Below are positions 12,101 through 23,371 of a stretch of DNA of 64,000 nt, piece by piece. The stretch spans positions 558,001 to 622,000 of the forward strand of contig JAYKXP010000013.1 in NCBI GenBank assembly GCA_037176845.1. The letters are read 5' to 3'. The notes under the pieces are model-generated. The model was not told where the DNA came from, did not search any database, and saw only the letters and a program-made list of their open reading frames with translations. Positions within the stretch are counted from its first letter, which is position 1. Each line of letters starts with the position of its first letter. The position numbers and the translations under genes were made by a program. This DNA comes from Paramarasmius palmivorus (lineage: Eukaryota; Basidiomycota; Agaricomycetes; Agaricales; Marasmiaceae).

Positions 12101-12915
12101 GTTGACGCCCGAACTCTTCGTTGTCGTCGATTTCTTTTGTTTTCCAGTCTGTTTATCCACCCGTTCATGTCCATAATCAGATGGAGGCGGGCTAGTAAGC
12201 CTCGTAGATTCCGTATTCGGTGCAGAATCAGTCGAGAATAAAGAATGACCGTCGAGCGAATTGGAGGCTATTGAGCTAGCGGATAGTGAACTAACCGACC
12301 GTGCAGGTAACGGTGTCCTCGTAGCAATCGTTGATTCGTTCATGTCTGATTTGCTCTTGTTCCTGGTGATGCTCTGTGAAATTCGGTCGACTTCCGATAA
12401 GGGTGAAGGTGGTGGTGAGCGTGAAGGTGAATCTACACTGGCTGTAGCTACTGAAGCCCTTGGCGAAGGATTGGGGGTATAGAACACGTCTGTACCGTCG
12501 TCTTCGCTGAGGGTACTAGAACTGGGGTTCCTCTGAATTGGAACTGGGGGAAGAGGTTCAAGTTGAGTTTGGGAAGCCGTCGAATCGGAGTCCTTTCCCA
12601 TCATCATTACGCCCTGACGCACGCAATTCTCATCAACGTGGAACAGAAAGGAAATTTGGCAGCACTCACTATACCCTTTTCCCCAACATCCTCCCTATCT
12701 CTTGACCAATGTGAATTCGTTATCGTGGCAGAAGCAGTAAAATGACCATCGGCTGCTGGGATATGGACATCAGCAGAAACGTTGCCGAAAGACGTCGCTT
12801 CGGAAGCTACACGGAGCATATGGGTTCGTGAAGAATAGTAATCCTTCTCTTGAGGGAATGAGTAGCTCTGAGACGGCCGCCCAAGCAGGGTCTGCAGAAT
12901 AGTCGGTTTCGTCAT
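9187..12915 (-). CDS. Large MDR-superfamily (quinone reductase/alcohol dehydrogenase-like) protein with long disordered region
   Basis: Three exons (12670-12915, 10547-12613, 9187-10488) with phase-0 introns of 56 and 58 bp encode about 1204 residues. The first ~490 residues include a long Ser/Thr/Pro-rich, probably disordered stretch with Ser runs and basic patches. A GroES-like fold follows (VLVQVWAVGVDGVDARL, FIPGRSFVGRV). After CGALQEFIVV comes an NAD(P)-binding domain of medium-chain dehydrogenase type (LALLPLCGVQAYRAV, then RALVLRGHDGTGAIVTQML). The nucleotide loop GHDGTGA replaces the usual AxxGxxG, and Ser-rich insertions interrupt both folds, so catalysis is uncertain and a signalling or scaffold role is possible. 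Start ATG 12915 (MTKPTIL) is used because the frame upstream has only TTG. The N-terminal exon has a segment (VSADVHIPAADGHF) of unknown kind. Confidence 0.7.
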
Positions 12916-13107
12916 TGTCAACGACAACGACGGCGAAGGTTATGGACGACGGCAAAGGGTCGAAGATGGCGGTGCTAATAGCCGAAAATGCTCAAGAATT
13001 TTCACAGAACAATTATCCGACTCCGAGCCGGTTACAACATGACGTATGTACTACTTGGAACAGATCGCAATCAGTCGATCACAGGTACTCTCCTCCGAGT
13101 TCGCCGC

Positions 13108-15437
13108 TCAAAGTCTTGCGTTTGGAGGCATCCTCTTCATGGCCTGCCTCACCCCAAGGTCACCCAGAACATCTTCAGCGCCAGCCAAAACTAGGAACGA
13201 TCATTAGCTCTCCATCAAACACGAGGAAAACTGCCTTTAGACTCACTTGCATCGAATCCAGACGTGCGGTGATACTGCCAGAAAAACGCCGTAATCAGCA
13301 AGTCAATTCTGCTCCACCACAATGCATAATGAACGCTTGTAGCGTTGTACGTACGTTTTCTATCAGTTTGCCCATACCCGTAACCGTCAGGCCCCGACCA
13401 CCGAACACTTGCTGAGCGTCTGAAGAACCAGGTCAGTCATAAACTTTCCTGCATCTCATCCTCCAAAACGTACCCTCAGCGGTCTCTCTTCCAGCTTTCG
13501 AGACATACCTAGAAGCACATTGAAATCAACACGAGCGGTCACATCCGAATCAACACTCACTGCTTCAACAGTCCAATCTGACCCGCCAACTTGCTCGACA
13601 TTTCATTATATGACATCTGCGTTCAAATCCGGTAAGCAAAATTCGAAGCGGACAGCGAAAATCAACCAACATTATTCATCTGATAAGTAACAGACTCTAG
13701 CCAATTTTGGCATGCTTCTATTCTCTGTATCATAGCAGCCAGCTTGGCTCTTATCACTGCCTGAGAAGTCAATGGTTTGCCAAACACGATGCGCTGTGAA
13801 GACCATCTATGGCATGGATCGGTGAGCCATTCATTCGCTTCCGAGAACATTCAGGACGCACTTCAAACATTCTTCGACGACCACTCGTTGAGCTCCAACA
13901 CTACAAGCTGTAACCATCCATCGTTCGTGGTTGAAATTGCTTAAGATAACAGAAAGCCCGTTTCCAACCTTTCCGAGGGTATTGGCCACTGGGACGCGAA
14001 CCTATTCGAAAGATCGGAATGCATGAATGTTTTACGCATGGAATTGACATACCTTATCGAACGTCACGTAGGCGGTCCCAGCGGTCGGTGAATACGCCGT
14101 CTTGATGGGTTTGGTGGTTACGCCTTCCCCTCGTGGTATGAGCAACACGGTCAGACCTTTCTGTATGAAGGTCAAACCTGATCAAGAGACACCTTTCTTC
14201 AATGCTCACCTCCGTCTTACATCCCGTCGTGAAATAATCTGCAAACGTCCCGTTCGTTATCCACTTCTTGGTTCCAGTAACAACCCAATAATCTCCATCC
14301 CTCACGGCCGTCGTCTGTAACCCGCTCACATCACTACCCGCAAAAGCCTCTGTGATGGCTAGCGCAATATACTTCTTGCCAGACAGGATCTATGATTATT
14401 GAGCACCACGAAGCACGGAAGGCCAGGCACGATCAACATACCTCTGGGACGACTTTAGCTTGAAGTTCGGGCGAGCCATAATTCCATATAGGCGGAAGAC
14501 CAATAACAGCACCGTTCAGGAGGCCATCAGTGAAGCCTCGAGTACCAAATCGCGACATTTCGACGTTCAGTATGAGCTATCCGTCATCAGAACGTTATCT
14601 TGTCTCAAAGGAAAGCGAACACACTTCGTGGAAATAGTCAAACTCCTCAGGTTTGACGATACCCCCAAGTAAGCTCCTTCCGTGTAAATGCTTGCCAGGC
14701 CCTAGTCTCATCGCGATCAGGTTAACCTCGCTGAGCGCTTCGCGTCAGTACCACTATGAAGTATAAGATGGACAAAACGTACGCCATCTTGTCGACCACT
14801 TCCTGAGAAATCCTCTTTCCGCTCTCTTCACACCTCAAGGCCTCTGGTTTGATCACCTCCTCGAAGAACCTCCTTACCTCCTTCTGGAACTGTCTGTGTC
14901 CATCAGTATAATACGGACTATGATATCCTTCCGCGAGCCATGTCGCCTCCCCATAGGGCACTTTGGACAGCGCGCCTGGTTGAGGCGGAGGTATCGTCTC
15001 TTCTTGACCTATAACCACACCGATTTGGAGACGTGAATATTGTGGGCGGAGAAGGACTTCATGACGGTGTAGTCCGAAGAAGGTATCTGTTGCGTCTTGA
15101 CCAGCTATACACAAGGCGATCAGTGGTGAATAGGTGGTCGAATATGGGATAAGAAATGGGCACTCACCTACGCCTTCTGCGTACAAAACGTTCGACCCTC
15201 CAGGATGTAGATCCGCGAACCGCGAAACATCGTAGACTTTGGAATCTATGATTATCCACTACGCGGAAACACTTGAGATTTCGTGCTCGTCTTCCATAAA
15301 GTAAAGTCTCACAAGGTCTCCCTCTTTATTATGCTACCGGCAACTTCGTTAGAATTTCTCGCATATAAAAGACTGAGTTCACGAACCTTGGCAACTTCTT
15401 CGACAGTGAATTGCTTCGTTTTGGTGTTGCTCGTCAT
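13108..15437 (-). CDS. Cytochrome b5-acyl-CoA dehydrogenase fusion protein
   Basis: Many short exons encode an N-terminal cytochrome b5 haem domain followed by an acyl-CoA dehydrogenase (FAD enzyme forming the alpha-beta double bond in acyl-CoA). From ATG 15437: MTSNTKTKQFTVEEVAK, then HNKEGDL, then WIIIDSKVYDVSRFADLHPG, with the haem-ligand motif HPGG and a second His in FFGLHRHEVL. The dehydrogenase part has WVVTGTKKWITNG in the middle domain, IVFGKPLTSQAVIRAKLA and DAQQVFGGRGLTVTG in the C-terminal helical domain. It ends EDVLGDLGVRQAMKRM and stops at 13108. Intron joins reconstruct a continuous domain order with no break. The b5 domain may feed or accept electrons in place of ETF. The architecture is known in fungi; substrate chain length cannot be told. 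Confidence 0.85.
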
Positions 15438-16152
15438 GGTGGTAGATAGAAGAGGGGATTGCGGGGTCGAGTTCTCCTCGGCGACCAGAATCGTACCGTT
15501 TCCGATTGGCTGTGAAAACTTTCATGTGTTTTCCGTGGCCATCATCACTGAAGAACGTGAAGCAGCTGGATATTACCGCGAATAAGAATAGACAGGCATT
15601 GTTCAATGTTGACCAAGAACCCTAAGGATATCACCAGTGATGAGGCTGAGAAGAAAGGCTTTTCATCTTCGAGTCGTTCTCTCATGATCTATCATCTCAC
15701 GACACAACCAATTCTTGGGTAGTTCTCACTGGCTCTCAGCTCTGCAATAATCGCGCGCCGGGTAGATATTTCAAAATCTGGCAGTGGTCTCATGGTCGTG
15801 TTCACTGGGAAGGGGGCGCTATCATCCCGTTCGGAGTGTCCTGAAGTGGAGAGGAGATTTTGTTGACCTGAGGAACTTGTATAGGCAAATGGTGAGTACT
15901 TGAGTCTCCAATTGGACCTTATAGATTTCACAAGTGACATTCATCCTGGTTCAGGACCATTCCTCATATGTCGAACATCGCCCCCTCGGGTTGCCTAGTC
16001 ACCAGTGCCAGGGGTTTTTTGTCATGCTCGGTCATCTCCCCAAGCTCTCCTGATCATGCGTACACTATACGTGGGAGAGAATAGTCCATTACAGGATCAA
16101 TATACTTTCTTAAAAGGCCGTTCGTTGTGTCGAAACCCCATTCGAGACCATC
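15438..16152. other. Divergent intergenic region between b5-ACAD and aldehyde dehydrogenase genes
   Basis: Shared upstream region of two divergently transcribed oxidative genes, consistent with a common promoter but not proof of it. It includes an ATG-initiated minus-strand open frame at 15692-15940 (82 codons) without any recognisable motif, which I do not call as a gene. Confidence 0.4.
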
Positions 16153-17977
16153 ATGAGCTACACACCTATCGCTGATATCCCAAAGGTTCGTGACCTCAGA
16201 AATCAGCTTCTGCGCGATCTGATCGTTTTTTTCTTAGATCCATGCTGCCCTACACAAAACATTCCTGACCCGTGCTACCTATCCTTTGGAATGGCGCCAA
16301 CAGCAGTTGTTGCAGGTTGCTAGAATGTTACAGGAAAACCACAAAGCCTTCGCAGATGCCATTCAGCAGGACCTCGGCAGACCATACCTCGAATCTTACA
16401 TGAACGAAGTCAACGCTATCATCGAACGATCCCTCATTTCTGTAAAGCAACTCCCGGATTGGGCCAAAGACGAGGACAAATCGAACGATGTTCCGGAATG
16501 GCAGAAGGATTGGAAACCGAGGATTCACAGAACTCCTAAGGGTGTCGTGCTCATCATCGCTCCCTGGAACTACCCTGTCATTCTTTCCTTGCAACCTCTC
16601 ATTGGAGCTATCGCCGCCGGATGCCCTGCTGTGCTCAAACCGTCCGAGGTTGCGTCCCACGTTTCCGATACACTTGCAGAATACATCCCAAAGTACCTCG
16701 ACACAAACGCGTACCAGGTCGTCACAGGAGGCGTTCCGGAGACTACAAAACTGCTCGAGTTGAAATGGGATCACAGTAAGTTCCTGTATTCTATCTCATG
16801 TACGTACGTTTCTCACTATCTGCCAGTTTTTTATACCGGAAACGGGACTATCGCCCGCATTATCGCCAAAGCCGCGGCACAACATCTCACACCACTCACT
16901 TTGGAGTTGGGAGGCAAATCCCCTGTCATAGTCGACCCTGCAACCGACCTCGAAGTCGCGGCAAAGAGAATTCTATTTGGAAAAACCTCGAATGCTGGTC
17001 AGGTATGGCGCTAGTCCTTTAAGCTCGAACTTTATCGTCTCATCGTGTCGCTCGTTAGATCTGCGTCTCACCCGACTATGTCCTCATCCCTACTGGTTCA
17101 GACCCGACTGCACGCGATAGATTTGTCGAGGCGCTCAAGAAAGCCTACGCGGAGTGTTTCCCCGACGAGGGTCCTCTCGACTCTCCACATTATTCTCGTA
17201 TCATCAATCCTGCGCATTACAACCGCGTTACGTCTCTCCTTGAACGCACCAAAGGCCAGGTTGTTCTCGGAGGAGGCAAGGACTCGAAGAACTGCAAGAT
17301 CGAGCCAACTGTTATTGTGGATGTCGAGGAAGGCGACGCGCTTTTGGAAGGAGAAAACTTCGGGCCTCTTCTGCCCATCGTGACAGTGAACAGCGTTGAA
17401 GAGGCGGTGGAGCGTATCAATCAGAGAGATCACCCACTAGTATTATATGTTTTCTCGCAAGACGAGAAATTCAAAGTATATGGTGCGTGGCTCGTCATAA
17501 CTCACATATACAGTTAGATTGATGGACGATATAGTTCGGGAGAACACCATGAGTGGTGGTATCGTGTATAATGACACCTTTATGCAGCTAGCTGGTACGA
17601 ATCAATACACACCTTGCAGTTCCAAGTCGCTTACATTTCTATTTAGTCAACGAACTACCGTTTGGAGGTGTGGGTGAATCAGGATGTATGTCGAGCTTGC
17701 ATTCCTCCTGTCATACCAGCTCACAACATGCTTATAGACGGTCGTCAAGTCCTCCGATATACCTATGAGCTATTTAGCTACCAGCGTTCATCCGTTGACA
17801 TGCCTTACGCGTGAGTATTGCCTTCTGCATTGCTCGCAAAAGCTTAACCACAACTCTCGGCCTAGAATTGAACCTGGCTTAGCAATGCGATACCCACCCT
17901 ATACCCCTGAGAAGTTCCAACAGGCTTGTGCGAGATGGCTGGAAGTTGAAATACCCAAATCAGCAGTAGATGTTTGA
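16153..17977 (+). CDS. Class-3 type aldehyde dehydrogenase (fatty aldehyde dehydrogenase-like)
   Basis: An NAD(P)-dependent aldehyde dehydrogenase oxidising medium/long-chain aldehydes to acids. Start ATG 16153 (MSYTPIADIPK) with the first intron at GTTCGT..TTCTTAG. Conserved pieces appear in order: IIAPWNYPVILSLQPLIGA, AGCPAVLKPSE (cofactor Lys), TLELGGKSPVIVDP with the general-base Glu, GKTSNAGQICVSPDYVLIP with the catalytic Cys, ENFGPLLPIV, and LPFGGVGESGYGR near the C terminus. Several small introns lie in the 3' half (between 16780 and 17870). The protein ends KSAVDV at 17977 and has no obvious C-terminal membrane helix, so it is probably soluble. Every catalytic residue is present. It is divergently paired with the b5-acyl-CoA dehydrogenase fusion, which fits a lipid-oxidation context. 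Confidence 0.88.
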
Positions 17978-19130
17978 GGACAGGGGCAGCCATTAGGTAC
18001 ATGTATACTCTGTTGAATTGAATCTATGTACACACACATGTAAATGTTCATTGTGCTTATATCTTAGCCTGTTTTGTGTTCATTGGCCGTCCATTGTTGT
18101 GCGACTGGGAGCATTTGAAGAGCAATAATTGCAATGCTCTGCAGGACTCAAGTCTGAGATTGAAAGCTTCGTGAACGCCAAGCAAAGCATTGCCTCCTTG
18201 TAGTTCATGCCAAAAGGGGAAAAACTTTGTATGCAAGAACATTCAAGAAAGGAAAATCTTGTTTCACAAAGATGATTCCTTATTGACTCAGACCAGTAAC
18301 TTGCTGAGGTGGGCCAACAGGACAATGGCAAGCTCAAGCCTTTGAAGGTGGGAAGCTTTAAGTTGCAAATGCAAGAAGCAGAGCATTGCTTCTTTGCTGT
18401 CCATGCGAAAAAACAGGAAAAATTTGCACATAAGAATGTCTCCAATAAAGGAAACTCTTGCTCGACAAAGACAGACAAACAATTCCTTGCAAACTCGGAC
18501 TTGTAACTGAGCCACTCCGACAAGTTGGTAACGTGGGAATCTGTGACAGCCCTGTGTGACAAATCTGATTCTATAATGAACCATTTCCTTTCTTCCTCCT
18601 TCCTTCATCTTCTGTATTCACACAAAGCCTGGCTCCTTCCATTTCTCTTTACACCTTCATCAAGTGCCTATCCTACTCTTCAATTTAACGCTGCTACCTG
18701 CCAGGCCAATTCTAGTGAGTTTTCTGCTACTTTTCAACGTTTTTCGCTATTTTCATGGTTCACCATCCACACCACTTCTTGTCATTGGTGTTTCAATTTC
18801 TTTGCCATTCTCTGTTTACTCTGCTGTTTGTGTTGTGTTTGTGAATTTTTTCTTATCTTTGTATTGTCTTATTTTCATTATTTTCATGCATGATGGATGA
18901 TGATGCATCACTAGCAAATCGAGAGATTCGCCACCTTCATTTCACAGCTTCACTTTTGTTCACAACTCTTTTCTTTTCTACTGCCAGTGCAATAACCAGA
19001 GGGTGGCATAGCCAAGATGACTTTCTCGCCATCATTATATGCTTGTTGCTGACTTGTAATCGAGAGTCCAAATACTGATCGATTGATTTGAAACTTGTTG
19101 CAGGTTTGATTTGCCCTCAAGTCTGTTCAT
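17978..19130. other. CpG-poor, T-rich tract; possible decayed mobile DNA or long 5' leader
   Basis: From about 18060 the sequence becomes poor in CpG (roughly twenty CpG in the 1.5 kb to 19540, against three to six per 60 bases just downstream) and pyrimidine-rich on the plus strand. A possible 5' UTR intron (GTGAGTTTTC near 18715 to TTGTTGCAG near 19103) lies before the next gene. No transposase, reverse transcriptase or terminal repeat was found. Confidence 0.45.
18110..18540. repeat. Diverged tandem duplication, period about 195 bp
   Basis: The block around 18171-18265 (containing AGCAAAGCATTGC ... CATGCCAAAAGG ... AAGAACATTC) recurs at about 18369-18465 as AGCAGAGCATTGC ... CATGCGAAAAAAC ... 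AAGAATGTC. Flanking words match too (AGTAACTTGCTGAGGTGGG against AAGTTGGTAACGTGGG). The copies differ by many substitutions and small gaps. Minus-strand frames over both units show a similar Cys/Phe-rich peptide, which reflects the repeat rather than proving a gene. Confidence 0.5.
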
Positions 19131-21015
19131 ATGGCAAGCGCACTGTCAGAGGCAGAAGCGTTCAAAATGTGGACTGTCTTGGAGGAGAATTCAGAATCAG
19201 AGGATGAATTAGATCAGCTGACTCTGAATAGACCAAGCCACACTGAGCTGGTGCTTTCACCCAACAGTTCAACACCTGCTAGTTCCTTGTGGCCAAAAGG
19301 TCTGCTAATTGACTGTATTAGAGGTTTTAGCTAATTTTTTTGATCAATCAGATACAGAATCCAAGCAGGCCCCTCAGCCTCTCCACATAGACTCTGTTTC
19401 TGATGGCCATGGTAAGCAAGCTTTAACAAGACTGAATACAATCTGATATAGACATTTCTTGCCTTTCCAGTGTCTTCAGAGGCTAAACTTAGTGATACAT
19501 TGAGCCAGAAGACACCGAAAGATCTAAAGACCCCAAAGTAAGAGTTGCCACACCTAGCCTTTCTTCTGTTGATATTACCCTCTCGAAAGTTTGACATCGG
19601 AGGGCAACTCCGGACAACCGTCGAGAAGCCGACCGATTCCGTCCGGTTCGGCGCAAGACATCCTTATCAACGGCCATCACGATCGGGATCTTATCAAGAC
19701 ACCAGCAAGCCTTGCAGACGCACTGTCGTCCGCGTTTCAGAACAACTATGAGGACCCATATCCCGAGCTTACCATCACAGAGGGGACCGGCCTATCCAAC
19801 GTAGTAAATCAATCCGTGGACGGCCATGCAGCATTCGGCAAAAAGTCCGTTCATGTCCAGCCACCTGCCGAAAATATTCCAGGTGCACGACGAAGTCGAC
19901 GCCATCCACCTCTGATATCGCAAGAAGCTGTTGACGAATATCTCGATGTTCAAGTCGCGCCAATCACTGAGGGAGAGGAAAAGAAAGGTACAAGTTGTGG
20001 ATTTTCGATATACAAGTCTCACGGAATCACTAACCAAAGCTCTAGCTGGCAATGACTTGGAAGCCGAAAAGAGTGCTGAGCAGCTAGAAGATACAGTTAC
20101 CGCGTTCAATTTGCGTCACGTCCTCAAACGTGTACCGAGCTTGCGGAAACCGCACCCAAAATCTTCGTCGAGCACTAGATCATCATATCCAGCTTCGAGC
20201 GAGTCGTACACCAGCGCATATCTGAATCGACTCACTGAGTGGTTTGGCGCAGAGAGCGTGAATAAAGCTACTCATCTTGAGCAGAACCCAGCGAGAGTAG
20301 GCGACTTTTACTTCTGGGTGACACGGACTCGAATTCTGACAACTTTCTGCGAAGATGCACTTGGCGCTGCAAATCCCCAATTCAATACACGCCAGAAGCC
20401 CTTCGTACGGCGATAGCGAACCGTTTGACGATACTCCTGCAACGTCAGCCACTTCTGTAGACTCTCTGGAACGTCACGACTTATCCTCTAGTCGGCCATC
20501 AAAGAAACGAAGAGCAAGTGACCTCGAATCAACGGAGGCAAAGAGGCAAAAAACCATGTCTTCTTCCAATTCGGTGGCACCATCTTCGCCTCTCTCTGCA
20601 ATACCTGACCCGAACAAAGCTGAGCCCGCTCTGCTTCACGCGCTTGCCCTGCAGAGGCTACTGAAAGGCAAGATTGGAGTAAATAAGGAGGTAAGCATGT
20701 ACATCCATGTCTCTTACCGCCATTTTAACATGTTTTGTAGCAATTCACGTTGACCAAGAGCTATCTGGCAGATCTGGGGCGTGACCACCAGACAGTCGCT
20801 TCTACTGCATTTGAGGTAAGCCAAGGAACACCCCGCCCAAAAGAGTATCAGACTAACATCGTAGCAAGGCGTCCGAACCAGAAACAAAAGAGGCTTTTCT
20901 CCGCGCAATTTCTCAAGTACTTCGAACGGCCGACCTAGGATTATTAAAACGGGACGAAAAGGTGATTAAGACCTACGCAGCAAAGGTCTTCGAGAAATAC
21001 GGCGCTGCACACTGA
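19131..21015 (+). CDS. Uncharacterised Ser-rich protein with predicted bipartite nuclear signal
   Basis: Eight exons join in frame. From ATG 19131 (MASALSEAEAFKMW) three acidic, Ser/Thr-rich exons run to about 19537, then a join to LTSEGNSGQPSRS. A longer exon continues to EGEEKK (intron GTACAA..CTCTAG, about 19988-20045), then AGNDLEAEKSAEQLEDT ... HLEQNPAR, then MHLALQIPNS. A Ser-rich stretch holds SKKRRASDLESTEAKRQK, a good bipartite nuclear localisation signal. The C terminus is helical: LLHALALQRLLKGKIGVNKE, QFTLTKSYLADLGRDHQ, EAFLRAISQVLRTADLGLL, ending KVFEKYGAAH. I do not recognise the family; a nuclear fungal protein is inferred only from the signal and composition. The first exons lie in CpG-depleted DNA and the rest does not, which is odd. 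Confidence 0.6.
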
Positions 21016-21405
21016 GAGTCTTCTTTCTCGATTTAGTTTTCTTGCTATTTTTCTTGGACATCAAGTCGCATGCTTTCTATACGCTCTCCACCTTGCTGTC
21101 ATCGATATCCGTTGTGTCATTTCTCATCCGTAGCACTGATCCTTGACATACTGCAACTCCATTGTTAATTGTTTGGGTACATCATTGATTATTAGTCGTA
21201 TCTGCCTACTTCTCAGTAGCGTTAGTACAGGTTTTCACATCCATAGTGCATAGTTTTAAGTACATACCCCACAGCATCATTTCTGCATCCCAGTCGAGAT
21301 ACGTGGCCCGCACTGAAAAGATCCAAGCAACGCTTCTCCCTCGTACGCCTGCACCTGAAAAAGAAATCATCAGGATAAGAGCGCACTTGCCGAATCCTAT
21401 TCTAT
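21016..21405. other. Intergenic (3' flanks of convergent units)
   Basis: Nothing beyond probable 3' untranslated sequence is visible. Confidence 0.4.
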
Positions 21406-21904
21406 TTAAGCAAGTCGTTCTTGAGTAACATGTGTGGCCCCTGACAAAGCAAGAGGTGCAAGTCTCGAAGTCGAGGAAGTAGAAATGCTCTTTGAGTCTC
21501 GGACGGTGCGTGGGCCAGCCTCGCTGCAGAGGCTGCGATCCAGTTGTAGCAGAAGATAGACATCTTCTCGATCATACGAAAAGACAGTTTTACTCAGATG
21601 ACGCCACATAAATCGAGCAGCTTCAGTGTCTTGCAGACAGTCATCAAGGTCATCAAGGTCAATGCGAGACTGTGTTGCGGTAGGACAAGGGTCGCTCAGC
21701 CATAGTACGCCAGCAACGACGACCATTCGTGGCTGCCGATATTGATGCCGATGGACCAATGCTTGAAAGATATCTTGACGGTACTCGGTGCATGATCAAG
21801 ACTAAGAAATGGGGTCAGAGCTGAGGGTACCAACCAGAATCAATATAGCATACTCGCTGCGCCTTCGAGGACGCGGAGCCTGGAAGCTCTGTATACGGCG
21901 GCAT
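21406..21904 (-). CDS. Short hypothetical protein, possibly a gene fragment
   Basis: A minus-strand frame from MPPYTELPGSASSKAQRV (ATG near 21904), through a possible intron ending at AAG near 21783, joins DIFQALVHRHQYRQPRMVV and continues for about 115 codons. The second exon has an acidic helix (IDLDDLDDCLQD) and FMWRHLSKTVFSYDRED, and stops at 21406. No domain is recognised. The style of the N terminus is seen in short basidiomycete hypothetical proteins. It sits in a gene-poor stretch with decayed segments, so it may be a fragment rather than a working gene. Confidence 0.3.
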
Positions 21905-22269
21905 ATGATAACAACTGAAAATTCGCTGGATAGATTGAAATTGGTTTTTTAGGAAGTCCAAGAACAGGTTTGAAACGGTGAGAAGGGGTCAACATGATGG
22001 GAAGAGCGAAGTGACATCAACCGCGTTTTGGCGCTTCTTCCGAGCTGAATTTTTCCCTCAGAACCATCACCCAGAGCCATTCTGATACACCGAAGCTGGC
22101 GGATTTATGGGATTTACTCGCAGGACACAACGTTTGGAAGGATGAAAAGAGCAAGGTCAGAGGTGAGTACCAGTGTTCAACTAGCCGTTCGTCTAGTCGT
22201 CTCGTTCGCTGTTTTCTTCTGGAGTCCGTCGGGTCTTTTCTTAACCTCAATCTTTCTTCGACTCAGCAT

Positions 22270-23225
22270 CGACGCGGACAGATATTGAAGACAATAGGAC
22301 CTACAATCTGGTCGAAGACTCAGCCCACGATCTGAACCTGATTCTTATTCTCTGCTCCCACTGTCCACATGCCTCTCTATTCCAGCTCTCCTATCCCATC
22401 CCAACTCTACATATCACTCACTGATATTTTCGTTACTTAGTCCACCTTTAGCCCCGCATCGTCTCGTTCGAAAAATTATGGACCTCGTCCCCGCCGCGAC
22501 TGGTACGGAAAATTTATACTCTACCGCGTTTTTACACGCCCCGAATACGTTATCGAGGATATAAACCAGCATCTGAAAGCAAAGATGGCCAGGATTGCGA
22601 AGCTTCACTCAAGTCACGTCCCTGCACATGAGTATGTTAGATGAACCATTTAACTCCAAGGTATATTCGTTCAGATATCTAGCGTTCTCATCGCTGAGTT
22701 TCCCGTTCATGGCCCCGTTACTGCGGTCCTAGCCACGCTGCCGACATACTGAATGGAAAAAAGAACATCGTTTGCATCAGTCCTCATGGCCTCGAGGGCC
22801 TTCCTTCACCCAACCGCTCACGATACGTTTTCTGCCTTGGATTTCCCTTCATTTTGATGGTCTCTATGACAGACTACGCTCACAGATCACAAGCTAGGGC
22901 CGATTGCGGGAGAATGTGACCCGGAGGCACTCAACTCGTTCGAGTCCAACAATGCGCCTGCATCTACCGCGTCGTTATTACGGCCCCTATCATCAAGTCT
23001 AGGTCGAAGTAGGAGTCCAAAGAAAATCGTAACGATTGCGTACTCTCACGGAAGTCTATTCCTCGATTGAAACTGAGAGCCCACCGTGGTCCCCATCATC
23101 AAGTTTTACACCAGCAAGACTATTCGCGCACTAGAAGATGATCCCTCAACAGACGTTTACTCGCATCTTGTTTCACTGTCGATTACCACTACGCTCCTAT
23201 ACCTACAATACTACTTGTAGTCACC
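22270..23225 (+). pseudogene. Decayed or unrecognised coding segments
   Basis: Several plus-strand stretches look coding by composition but I cannot link them: a basic segment near 22450-22620 (RKIYTLPRFYTPRIRYRGYK), a hydrophobic one near 22750-22870 (SRYVFCLGFPFILMVS), and one near 22880-23070 (DHKLGPIAGECDPEALNSF ... KKIVTIAYSHGSLFLD). No start codon or splice chain connects them without stops. A pseudogene is my preferred reading; a gene with very short exons is possible. Confidence 0.2.
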
Positions 23226-23371
23226 TTTATGCTGCTGTTACCATGAATATCAGCAGAGGATTTTTCGATCTCTACTAGAGTGGGAGACGCGAGCGCATGA
23301 CGATTGATCATTTTTGAACACGGCGTTGGACACATTGCGTTATCTGGGTTCTACAAGGTACATACACTGCA

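Noticed and set aside
10553..12482. Long plus-strand open frames opposite the large oxidoreductase gene
   Set aside because: They are antisense shadows of a Ser-rich, low-complexity coding exon; none has motifs or a splice chain.
15692..15940. 82-codon minus-strand open frame between the b5-ACAD and ALDH genes
   Set aside because: It has an ATG but no motif, no splice partners and lies in a divergent promoter region.
18080..18608. Cys-rich minus-strand open frames of 106-160 codons
   Set aside because: Their internal repetition follows from the tandem DNA duplication, and composition is not coding-like.
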